Positions 27,914 through 35,587 of a stretch of 39,208 nt of DNA are shown here, piece by piece. The stretch is taken from contig MU631526.1 in the NCBI GenBank assembly GCA_026770615.1, positions 151,098-190,305 on the forward strand. Reading direction: 5' to 3'. The position numbers and the translations under genes were made by a program. The notes beneath the pieces are model-generated. The model saw only the letters and a program-made list of their open reading frames with translations, searched no databases and was not told the origin of the DNA. Positions within the stretch are counted from its first letter, which is position 1; each line of letters starts with the position of its first letter. Source of the DNA: Pavlovales sp. CCMP2436 (taxonomy: Eukaryota; Haptophyta; Pavlovophyceae; Pavlovales).

Positions 27914-30900
27914 TCACCCGCTGTTGTGTGCAAAAGATTTGTCGTCGCCCCATTTTAGTGCACGCTTGTTCATCGTCACCAGCTGCACCGAGTGCTTCTT
28001 TGATTTGAGCATGTTGAAATTGGCGCTTATCTGGGCTCCCTTTGAGACGGCTTCAAAGTGACTCATATCTAGCTGTCGGGAGATGTACTTTGACACGCCT
28101 TTCAGCCGCGTATCGCTGTACCCGTTTGCGAGTTGGTATGTGTAACACTTTGCACTGATAGCCCTTGCTTCCATGATCTCGACGCTGCCGTTCTCCTCCG
28201 CAAAGCAACCAGCCCGTTTTTTGTTGTCCAAGCACCTCCGCGAATCACCCTCTTTGAACCCTGAGCGATCAAACCACACGGGGGCAATCTGCTTTTTCTT
28301 GTTCTCGTATTTGCGTGCTGTCTTGCAGCTTACCGAGTAGCTGAAGTAGTCCGTGTCCATCGCCGTGAGCTTCATATTCTTGTGACCAAACGCCGGCTGA
28401 AGAACCTTATACCAGAACGAGTACATGATCATCTTGGAAAGGTCAAGAATTGCGCACCCCGCCAGAATAGCCTTGTCGGCGAGTATGTTCTTCTGCTGCA
28501 TGAACAGACACGCAACATCCTCGGTGATCGGTGTTTAAAAATCTTTGCACGCGATGTAAAACACAAGCTGCTCCTCCCAATATCCGCTCGGATAGCTTCC
28601 CGTAAAACGAGTTCCCGAACAGCTTCCAGAAGTTGCTTTCCCAATCGCTCTCTGATGCACGACGCAGGGCCAGCGTCTTCTCGATGAACGGGCGCAGATA
28701 AGCCGCTTGTTTGAAGCTCACAACCCGGTGTACTTTTGTGATTTTACACCCGAGACTCAGCCACAGTTTGGCAAGGGTGACGTTGCAGCGGTCAGGTGCC
28801 GCGTAGTGCCTCTTGCTACTCTTCGGACAACCAATCTCTTGGGATGATCGCGTGTGTTGGCATCGGTGGGAGCTCGTTGAATTTGTCGTGCAAGTGGCGT
28901 GGGATCTCCCAGTCCGCCTCTATCTGGCACCCTATGTCCGTCTGCCAACGGTCGGGTTTGTCAATGTCCTCTGGCGTACTCGGTAGCTCTCCCCATCTCT
29001 TGTGTCTTGCGTCGAACATGTCGATCTCAGCCTGCGTGTAGTCGTGGTACTCTCCGTATGGCAATTTGAGATGCTGCACTGTCGCATACAGTCCGACCGC
29101 ATCTTGATTCTCCAAAGCAATCGTCGGTTTGTTCTCATCGTAACCCTCGCTTCCCGGTCTGTTTTCTGCGAGGGCGTGCTGCTGCTTGCTCATCGCGATT
29201 CCGCCTACCTTTGACTCGCCGAAAAAATTGTACAGATCCGACGTCTCTAGCAATTCGATCCCATCCACACCGGTGAGTTCCTTTGACTCGCGAATCATTT
29301 TGAACGCGATCGCTTTTGCAAGCGTCGGGAGGCCAAACGTGTGTACCAGATCGACCTTGAATGCCTGGTATGTTGTCGCGCGCAGGTCTTCCATGATATC
29401 AACGAGGCCAGCAACGTCCACCGCGAGGTACAGATCGTGGAGTTCGCGGTATGTGCGGATTTGCAGCTTCTCCCTCATTTCATTGATGCGCGTCTCAGTC
29501 TCGTTTTTGCACGCCAGGTTTTTCGCGGCAAGATTGGCGGCGATCGTCGAATCACCCGTCTGCACGTTGTTGTGGCTTGTTGTGACGCTGTACACCTTCC
29601 CAAGGGTTGATTGGAAGTGGGCGGCGTTGATTTCTTCGTCGAGATTTTCAAACCAGTTGTATTCGTATGGGAACACACCTTTTTGCTTGAGTTGCTCAAA
29701 TACTTGGTTGATCGGTAGCGCCTTTTCATTTGCGTGCTTTTGTGCGACTTCGAGGATTCTCAGCTTTGACTTGTCGTGGCACATCTTGATCACGTCAGCG
29801 AGCCCTCCCATCATGAAGTCCATCGAGTCACGGACACTGAAGAGACCGATGTTTAGCGTCTTTAGCTTTTCGGAATTTTGCGGGATACCACCGACGCGGA
29901 TTCTACCATCGTCCTTGTCTTCATCTTCGTCCTCGTCATCACCTTTGCCCTTTTTCCCGTCGCTGGCTACTTTAATCTTGTCAATGCAGTGCCTCAATGC
30001 GAGCCATATGTGGTGCGTGTCGTACCCTTGCGAGTTGTGGAAAAACACGGTTATCTGCTTGTCGTGGCGACGGTGTGTGTTGCACCGCATGCATGCCGCC
30101 CCGAGATACTCCCCTGTAATGTGTGAGTGGTCGATGTGCTTGTTGCGACCGTGGAAGTTATCTTTATCTCCGCACAAATAGCATTCTTTTGCCTGTGTGA
30201 AGCTGCTTCGTGTTTCCTGTGTGAATTTCGGGCAGGCGTTGAATATTCCACGGTACACGTTGTTCAATTCGATCAGCTTTTTCAAAAATGCCACGTGTGC
30301 ATCTTCACCAAGGTACTGGTACACGTCGTCGGGTGAGCCATCGGTGAGCACGATAACCATGCGGTACGATACGGCCTTTTGTGGTGATCCGGGCATGGCC
30401 GTCGCCTCAAAGTCGGCGTACGCGACAAGCGGTGCTTTCTGATCCAGGTTCTCCCACGGTTTGTCCCTCAATGTGCATGTCTGTTTGATGATCTTTTCGA
30501 GAACTTGTGGGTCCGTGATTTGCATTGCGCGCTCATACGGGGTCTGCGTGTCGTCCCATTGGTCTTTGTGGATCACCCGTGTCTGGTCGGTGCCATTGCA
30601 AACTTTGATGTGCGCTTTCATCTTCTCCATTTGACTTGCCGAGTTCTTGTAAAAATATGAGTGGCAGCATGTGCAAAAAGTACGGTGGTCGTCGTTGACG
30701 GTGAGGAGGGCGTCGAGGGATCCTGCGAAGACGAAGTGGTTTTTGTAGAGCACCAGCATGATGTGTTTGCGCTTGCGTTTCATTGCCGCTGGGGCTACGC
30801 GGATGTTGATTACGTCTTTGCTCTCGCCGCGGCCGTATATTGACCACGTAATTTTCGGGTTTGCCTCCTCCCACTTGTCCACATCGACGCCTGCTACCGG

Positions 30901-31240
30901 GAATGTTGCACCATCGGGGATTTTGATTCTGTTGTCTATTTTCGTTAAAACGCTAATACGCTCGGGGTGATCGAGTTTCTCGTCTTTTGCAAAGGAAACC
31001 AGACTTGCCCATAGGAAGCAGCGATCGTCTTTGTTTTGCGGGTTTATGATTTGCTTTTGGGCGTTTGTAAAAGCTTTTGGCAAAAGAACGTGCGTTGAGG
31101 GATGTCGGTAGTACTGCCAGATCAAGTCCGAGACCCTGTGTGAACCACCTTCCCGTAGGCACGGAGCCTTGGATCATCATGTCGAACGTAGAGAAGTGTT
31201 CTACAAAACGTTTTGTCGTGTGATTAATAATCCGGTTCAT
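27914..31240 (-). pseudogene. Protein-primed family B DNA polymerase, frame-broken
   Basis: It replicates linear viral DNA from a protein primer. The motifs are in correct order: a C-x-x-C...H...C zinc motif, Exo I DFEAT, a zinc motif with CYLCG and HIDHSHITG as usual in polinton enzymes, Exo II NSQGYD, Exo III YLAVD, motif A QDAVGLY, motif B KLFGNSFYGK, motif C MDTDYF, and AKCYTYQ. The frame is broken at least four times: a shift near 31126-31150 after MNRIINHTTKRF; a shift at about 28816 (an apparently extra T makes TAG); a shift near 28590-28600 between motif B and the next strand; and TAA at 28535-28537. Every catalytic residue still reads. It is either a recent pseudogene or affected by sequencing errors. 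Confidence 0.82.
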
Positions 31241-31290
31241 TTTTTAAAAAATTCCTTTACGATTGATCCAAAGCTGTTTTTATTCTCACT

Positions 31291-32208
31291 TTAAATGCAC
31301 CAGCTCATGTCCGCATAACCCTCACGGTTTGATCCAAAAAATCCGTCTGCTTCTTTTTCTTGATTTAGGTATTCGCTATTAGAGGTTACTTTGTGCACTA
31401 GGACTGCCTGTGCCGCCATTTTTTTAGTTTTATTTTGTATCACTTCACCAATAATTACTGCGAATGCCCTGCCGTATACTCTGTTCTTCAGTTTAAACAG
31501 TACACGCCTGGTTTTTTTATTCGTTACTCCGTCTTTCCGTTTGTCTCTTCCGTTGTCGTTTAGGAATTCACTCAACTCTAAAGTTGTTTCTTCTGATTTC
31601 TCCCGTTTGTATTTAATTTGCTTGAAACCGGCTAGTGACGTGGTGGTCTCTACCTGGGGAACAATTGCCCTCATTCTTGCAACTTGCTTTTTAACCAAAA
31701 ACCTGATCATCAAAGACTTTGCTATTTTATTACCTGCACGTTCTTCGTTTGCGTCGTTAAAGTCCATAAAAAGTATTTCATCGAGGCGGTTTGATTCTTC
31801 CGAGACGCGCTGCTCAAGCTTGTTAAAACCTTTCTGTGTTGAGGGGATGAAACGGCCTGTTTTTACTACGTATGCTGCTTTTTTACCGTTGAATTTGACT
31901 GTTGGAGCATCCTGCCCGTAAAGGTAGTAGAGGTCGTTGAAAATTGCAATGTTCTCACGTTGGGTGTTGCGATCGACCGTTTTTTGCACTTGGGGTTGGA
32001 ATAGAGACGCCCCCGAGACTTTGAAGAACGTCCTCCCGGCACGCGATTGTGCGGCTTGGAGTGCTGGTGTGGCCCGTGGGGTTGCGGGCGTGCAGCGGGT
32101 GGGGCGGGCCCTGGCGATCATTGCGGCGGCGGAGGCTTGGCTCATGCGTACCGTGGGCGTTTGGCTTTGGGTGCGCTCGCGATCTAGCATGGTCTGGAAG
32201 CTGTCCAT
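31291..32208 (-). CDS. Unknown basic PLV protein (305 aa), upstream of PolB
   Basis: An intact frame starting MDSFQTMLDRERTQSQ. The first 70 residues are Ala/Thr/Arg/Ser-rich and probably disordered. The rest is Lys/Arg-rich and helical, with TVKFNGKKAAYVVKTGRF, SRLDEILFMDFNDANEERAG-like and KNRVYGRAFAVIIGEV segments. It is the gene directly before PolB on the same strand (50 bp gap). A terminal protein for protein-primed replication would be expected near here and this is a candidate, but no motif proves it; a DNA-binding core protein is equally possible. A promoter-like motif lies 13 bp before the ATG. Confidence 0.55.
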   Translation of the reverse strand: MDSFQTMLDRERTQSQTPTVRMSQASAAAMIARARPTRCTPATPRATPALQAAQSRAGRTFFKVSGASLFQPQVQKTVDRNTQRENIAIFNDLYYLYGQDAPTVKFNGKKAAYVVKTGRFIPSTQKGFNKLEQRVSEESNRLDEILFMDFNDANEERAGNKIAKSLMIRFLVKKQVARMRAIVPQVETTTSLAGFKQIKYKREKSEETTLELSEFLNDNGRDKRKDGVTNKKTRRVLFKLKNRVYGRAFAVIIGEVIQNKTKKMAAQAVLVHKVTSNSEYLNQEKEADGFFGSNREGYADMSWCI

Positions 32209-32220
32209 CTTGGTATACCC

Positions 32221-32238
32221 TTACGAGAGATTTTTATT
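32221..32238 (-). promoter_or_regulatory. Putative viral promoter motif
   Basis: The minus strand reads AATAAAAATCTCTCGTAA, just upstream of the ATG at 32208. Confidence 0.4.
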
Positions 32239-32335
32239 TGGCCAGAATAACGCGAACGACCATTTCTGACCATCCGAGGATTTTTGTGTGTGATCCTGGA
32301 TGGTCTGAGATGTTCCGAGACGTCTCGAGGGATTT

Positions 32336-32623
32336 TCATTCATAGGCCCTGTCGAGCAAATCGAGGGCGTCTTGCAAATCGATATCCGAGTTGTGGCTTA
32401 TGCGAAACCGGACCGAACGCACTCGAGCCTGTGTGCAGTAGCACGTCCCACATTTGTTTGTGATCTTGATCTCACCGGTCTTCCGTCTGCGGTGGTTCAT
32501 CTCGTTCGAGGTCTTTTGTTCTCCACAGCCCGTACACGTTATCGACGCTATTTCCTCCTTGCCGCCGAAGACGACCCCGATGCACGGACGGAGTTTCATC
32601 TCGAAGCGTTTAATGACACTCAT
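32336..32623 (-). CDS. Small zinc-ribbon protein (95 aa)
   Basis: It starts MSVIKRFEMKLRP. Two paired cysteines, CTGCG near residue 31 and CGTCYC near residue 58, are separated by a Lys/Arg-rich loop (HRRRKTGEIKITNK), a four-Cys zinc ribbon. The C-terminus is an acidic helix (DIDLQDALDLLDRAYE). Such small zinc ribbons in viruses often act in transcription, but no specific role can be given. It is the first of the minus-strand replication-side genes after the repeat zone. Confidence 0.6.
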   Translation of the reverse strand: MSVIKRFEMKLRPCIGVVFGGKEEIASITCTGCGEQKTSNEMNHRRRKTGEIKITNKCGTCYCTQARVRSVRFRISHNSDIDLQDALDLLDRAYE

Positions 32624-32630
32624 TGTTTTC

Positions 32631-32646
32631 TACCGAGGTTTTTATT
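32631..32646 (-). promoter_or_regulatory. Putative viral promoter motif
   Basis: The minus strand reads AATAAAAACCTCGGTA, 8 bp before the ATG at 32623. A related CACCGAGGCGTTTTT lies at about 32664. Confidence 0.45.
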
Positions 32647-32710
32647 CAACGCGCTGATCCACACACCGAGGCGTTTTTGAGATTTAACCTTTATATGCTA
32701 CATACGTGGA

Positions 32711-33180
32711 CCCGAGGCGATTGTGTGCAGATCCGGTAGCCCGAGGCGATTGTGTGTAGATCCGGTAGCCCGAGGCGATTTGGGGAAAATCGTATTTGCT
32801 GATCTTTACTGGATTTTCAGACGCTCCCGAGCTCTTTGCCGACGCGCACAAGACCACCAAGCCCCCCGCGTTGCCAATCTGTCAGCTCACCACGCCTTCA
32901 CACCCGTGCAAACGCGATTTTAAATTTTGAGATTTTTTCAAAGGGTACTTACTACCTTACCACTTTTCCGATTTTTTCAACTCGGCCTATCGGGTGGCTA
33001 ATCCGACCTGTGCAACTCCCAAGCCGTCCGCCCCACCCCCCGGGGTCTATCTCGTCGTCCCGAACTCCAAAAGTCCACGACAGCATTCATCTATGCCCTC
33101 CCACGCGTGCACGGTGCTAACCCTAGATGTGCTATTTTACGTAGCCCGAGGCGAATTGTACCGTAGCCCGAGGTGATTTC
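32711..33180. repeat. Repeated CCCGAGGCGATT words in a gene-poor interval
   Basis: CCCGAGGCGATT with GTAG or GGTAG before it occurs three times at about 29-bp spacing (32711-32781). Two looser copies (GTAGCCCGAGGCGAATT, GTAGCCCGAGGTGATT) lie at 33139-33178. The core resembles the reverse complement of the promoter-like motif (CTCGG next to an A/T run). The sequence between (32790-33130) holds no convincing gene. Confidence 0.6.
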
Positions 33181-33229
33181 TCAACCGCTTCACCTATGTC
33201 TCCACTTTGCCACTACCCTTGTGGCCACG

Positions 33230-33469
33230 CTAGGCGTCAAGTGCGATGATCTCGAGAGCTATCGCGTGGAGGCGCGTCGTCGGCTTGGTCTTGTGGAGGC
33301 GCTCGATTGACTTGAGGAATTCTTCTTCGTCCAGAAGCTCACCGAAGATGTGACCGACAATCGACATGGCGTCGAAATCAATCCCTGTAATTCCCTTAGA
33401 CCCGCGAGCTACCATGATACGCATGGTTTCACCAACGAGGGCATCCAGCCGGGGGCTATGCGTAAACAT
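33230..33469 (-). CDS. Small unknown ORF beside the right terminal repeat (79 aa)
   Basis: It reads MFTHSPRLDALVGETMRIMV and ends with an ordered helical segment (LLDEEEFLKSIERLHKTK). The amino-acid mix looks protein-like and the frame is clean. No family is recognised. Confidence 0.4.
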   Translation of the reverse strand: MFTHSPRLDALVGETMRIMVARGSKGITGIDFDAMSIVGHIFGELLDEEEFLKSIERLHKTKPTTRLHAIALEIIALDA

Positions 33470-33506
33470 TTGTGCTTATCTCAGGTTGAGATTTCTTTTA
33501 CTACAC

Positions 33507-33965
33507 CACATCCACGGTCCACCCAGACACCTTCTACGCCCGTCTGCAAACTGTCCTGGTACGGAACGATTCGGCCACTCACACTCCACCGTGCCACCAC
33601 ACGACTCCCACGGGTTTGCAAACACGGTCCACTCAGACACCTTCTGCGCCCGTCTGCGGAAACCAAAACTGTCCTGGTACGGAACGATTCGGCCACTCAC
33701 ACTCCACCGTGCCACCACACGACTCCCACGGGTTTGCAAACACGGTCCACCCAGACACGCGCGTTCTCCACAAAACCGTCATTTCGACAAAAACGAAACA
33801 CACACGAAAACCAAAACGAACGGATGGGACCGACCAAAACGCACAGAATCACGCATGATGGAGCACACGGGAAACACACCGGGACATGCCATGACAGAAT
33901 TTGCGGCACACGGGTATCAAAACTGTCCTGGCTCGTAACTTACCATACACACACGTTCTCGGAGG
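33507..33965 (-). repeat. Right terminal inverted repeat
   Basis: It is the reverse complement of the left repeat, including the outermost CGTAACTTACCATACACACA, the CGTTTTGG- and CGGATGGGACC-type inner words, and two 118-bp tandem units (GGTAC marks at 33559 and 33676). The last four bases, CGTT (33962-33965), have no partner at the left end. Confidence 0.9.
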
Positions 33966-33970
33966 TTTGC
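33966..33970. repeat. Right 5-bp target site duplication (CTCGG)
   Basis: Second copy of 16390-16394, directly outside the right terminal repeat. Confidence 0.7.
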
Positions 33971-34414
33971 TGCTGCTTGTTTGTGGCTTGCACCGCTGCC
34001 GTCGATTCCCATGGCTGTGTAGAGGAAAGTGTTCCCGTCACCCACAACGTCCATGTCCATGAGGTTTATGGTAGCATAGAGTTTTTCGATTTCCCAGGCT
34101 TTCGCTGGTGTCCATTGGATGATTATCTTGGGTTTCCTATGGCGGCCCTTTTGAGCGCGTGAGCGTTTCGAGGGTTTGTTCATGGTTTCTGTGCTGCTTC
34201 CGTCTCTTTCTTCAATTGGCGTGTTATCGATGGTAAGTGTGCTGCTTCCGGCTCCATCTTCTGTTGGGTTGTTGGGTATGCCTGTATATTTTCTTGTGCG
34301 AGGTCGTTTGGGGGGGGTTTGGGGGGTTGGATTTCCGCCCCTAGGCAGCCCGTCTGGCTTTCTTTTGTTTTTGTTGGGTGTCTGTGTATTGTTGTTGGGG
34401 GCCGTTTAGGGTGG
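33966..34414 (-). pseudogene. 5' half of the OTU-like ORF, interrupted by the PLV
   Basis: The frame is open from just after a TAA at about 34415. It includes MNKPSKRSRAQKGRHRKPK, then IIIQWTPAKAWEIEKL and VVGDGNTFLYTAMGID, and runs into the viral repeat after AAANLR. D-G-N followed by F and L matches the OTU active-site box (GDGNCLF), but the catalytic Cys is replaced by Thr, so protease activity is doubtful. The frame overlaps the end of the upstream ORF (34341-34766) by about 70 nt in the +1 register. The 3' half resumes at 16389. OTU domains occur both in host deubiquitinases and in several transposon families, so a mobile origin is possible. Confidence 0.55.
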
Positions 34415-34766
34415 CTGCGAACGCGTCGACATTGAGGGTGCTTGCCGAGTTGTTACTCTGCGGTGGCTGGGTTGGTGGTGTGGAAGGGTCGATTTCCGTA
34501 ACCTTTGGGTCATCAGGGTCGTTTGTGGGTTCATCGCCCTTGATGAGCTTGGTTCTTTCGGCGTTTAAAGCTTCAGTGGCTGCAAGGAGGACTCCTTGTA
34601 TGGTGCCCGTCTTGTACTCCCAGGTTGGGTTCAGTTTGAGGCATTCCTCGACTAGCCCCTGGATCTGTATCGAGACGCTCCCGGCGTGCGCGTCCGGGTG
34701 GCTGAGTGCAGAGTCGGCGATGGCGCGTAATTCCGAGTCGGTGCCGAGGCCTCCGAGGTTTTTCAT
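34341..34766 (-). CDS. Unknown 141-aa ORF upstream of the OTU-like frame (Gag-like position)
   Basis: It reads MKNLGGLGTDSELRAIADSA, with a helical first half (IQIQGLVEECLKLNPTWEYK, LAATEALNAERTKLIKG) and a Pro/Asp/Gln-rich second half ending QQKQKKARRAA. The arrangement of a small helical ORF overlapping a protease-like ORF in a shifted frame resembles gag-pro of retroelements, but no family was recognised. The A-rich overlap could permit ribosomal frameshifting or could simply be two genes. Confidence 0.45.
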   Translation of the reverse strand: MKNLGGLGTDSELRAIADSALSHPDAHAGSVSIQIQGLVEECLKLNPTWEYKTGTIQGVLLAATEALNAERTKLIKGDEPTNDPDDPKVTEIDPSTPPTQPPQSNNSASTLNVDAFAATLNGPQQQYTDTQQKQKKARRAA

Positions 34767-35263
34767 GATTACGGTTCGTCGAAGGTCACGTTGGTCGGCG
34801 GTTGCTGGGCAATGCTTTATATCGAGAGGCTAGCGGTGTTGAACGCAAGCACGAGCTAAGAGAGGATTGGAGTCCGAGACGCAGTGAAGCGTCGAAGGCA
34901 GCTAGAGAGAGAGAGAGCTAGAGACGTGAAGAGTCACGATGCAGACAAGGTGTCACACGATCTCTCTGTAAGTAGAGACCCTGAGAACAGAACTGAGGAG
35001 GCACGAAGAGCAGCCGCAGAAGCCTCGAGCAAGCAGCTAGGCCCAGGGATATTTAAATCCCGGGCGTACAAAATCAGGATGTCAGACAGAGCCCAAGTGA
35101 GAGGACACTTGGGCTCCCGATACTTTATGATATGTTCGACTGCAAGTCTGTATCGTCCGCTGGGTTTAGGCTTTTCATGATGCAGAAGGGGCATTTGGTG
35201 GTGAGTTGGGCCACCTTCGTAGGGGGGTTAACCTTAGGGTAGTCAATAAGGGGGGAGTCAGAA
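34767..35263. other. Upstream flank of the OTU-like unit
   Basis: It contains a short inverted repeat GAGCCCAAGTG/CACTTGGGCTC at about 35089-35118 and GAGA repeats near 34903-34918. An 86-codon minus-strand frame (35194-34934) is unconvincing. No gene was recognised. Confidence 0.35.
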
Positions 35264-35587
35264 AAGTTTTAAAAAGGTGTCGATCAGCATGTTGTCGCTG
35301 CGGGTGTTCAGTTCGATGCGCTACATATTCCCAGAACTCCCGTCCACCCTTGGTCTGTCAAGACCACCCTGTCCGGGCAGGACGACTGTCTGTCAAGACC
35401 AACCCCCCTGGGCAGGGCCCCCCCGGAGGGGCCCCCGGAGGGCACCTGGATTGAGAAAAAGTTGCGCAGCATTCGGGTCCGAACATCCGCCCACTGCGAC
35501 AGCACTTAAAGGTTTAAAAAAAGGTTTCATTAAGTTTTAAAAAAGGTGTCGATTAGCGTGAGTGTCGCTGCGGGTGTTCGATGCAGG
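35264..35587 (+). repeat. Direct duplication flanking the antiporter start
   Basis: The sequence around GGTGTCGATCAGCATG and GTCGCTGCGGGTGTTC (35264-35318) recurs at 35534-35587 with a few changes, ending at the antiporter ATG. Between the copies is a 215-bp segment with a GC-rich palindrome (GGGCCCCCCCGGAGGGGCCC, about 35416). Confidence 0.7.

Larger units (their letters stand above)
16395..33965. mobile_element. Endogenous polinton-like virus, 17.57 kb
   Basis: The boundaries come from three independent signs: terminal inverted repeats starting TGTGTGTATGGTAAGTTACG on both sides, the CTCGG duplication just outside, and the in-frame join of the interrupted flanking ORF. The content is a PLV set: major capsid, penton, A32-like ATPase, discoidin-like surface protein, lipase, protein-primed PolB and a TVpol-like ORF. 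The morphogenesis genes occupy the left half and the replication genes the right half, the latter all on the minus strand. The right end carries four extra terminal bases (AACG, reading inward) missing at the left end. No integrase or tyrosine recombinase was recognised, so how it inserted is unknown. Base composition is clearly lower in GC than the flanking exons. Confidence 0.85.

Noticed and set aside
29186..30181. 331-codon plus-strand ORF opposite PolB
   Set aside because: Ser/Cys/Phe-rich antisense shadow of the polymerase frame.
30070..30190. Homing endonuclease or intein inside PolB (CYLCG...HIDHSHITG...CMRCN)
   Set aside because: This endonuclease VII-like zinc motif is a usual part of polinton-type PolB between Exo I and Exo II, and no intein splice residues surround it.
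32711..32781. CRISPR-like array
   Set aside because: Only three short units with near-identical spacers in a eukaryotic viral element; these are simple tandem repeats.
16394..33962. Element ends set by strict symmetry of the terminal repeats
   Set aside because: That choice gives no target duplication and puts the flanking ORF out of frame. The 16395-33965 choice gives CTCGG on both sides and an in-frame join.
16395..33965. Classification as a Maverick/Polinton with RVE integrase
   Set aside because: No D-D-E integrase or tyrosine recombinase pattern was found in any frame; gene content fits PLVs better.
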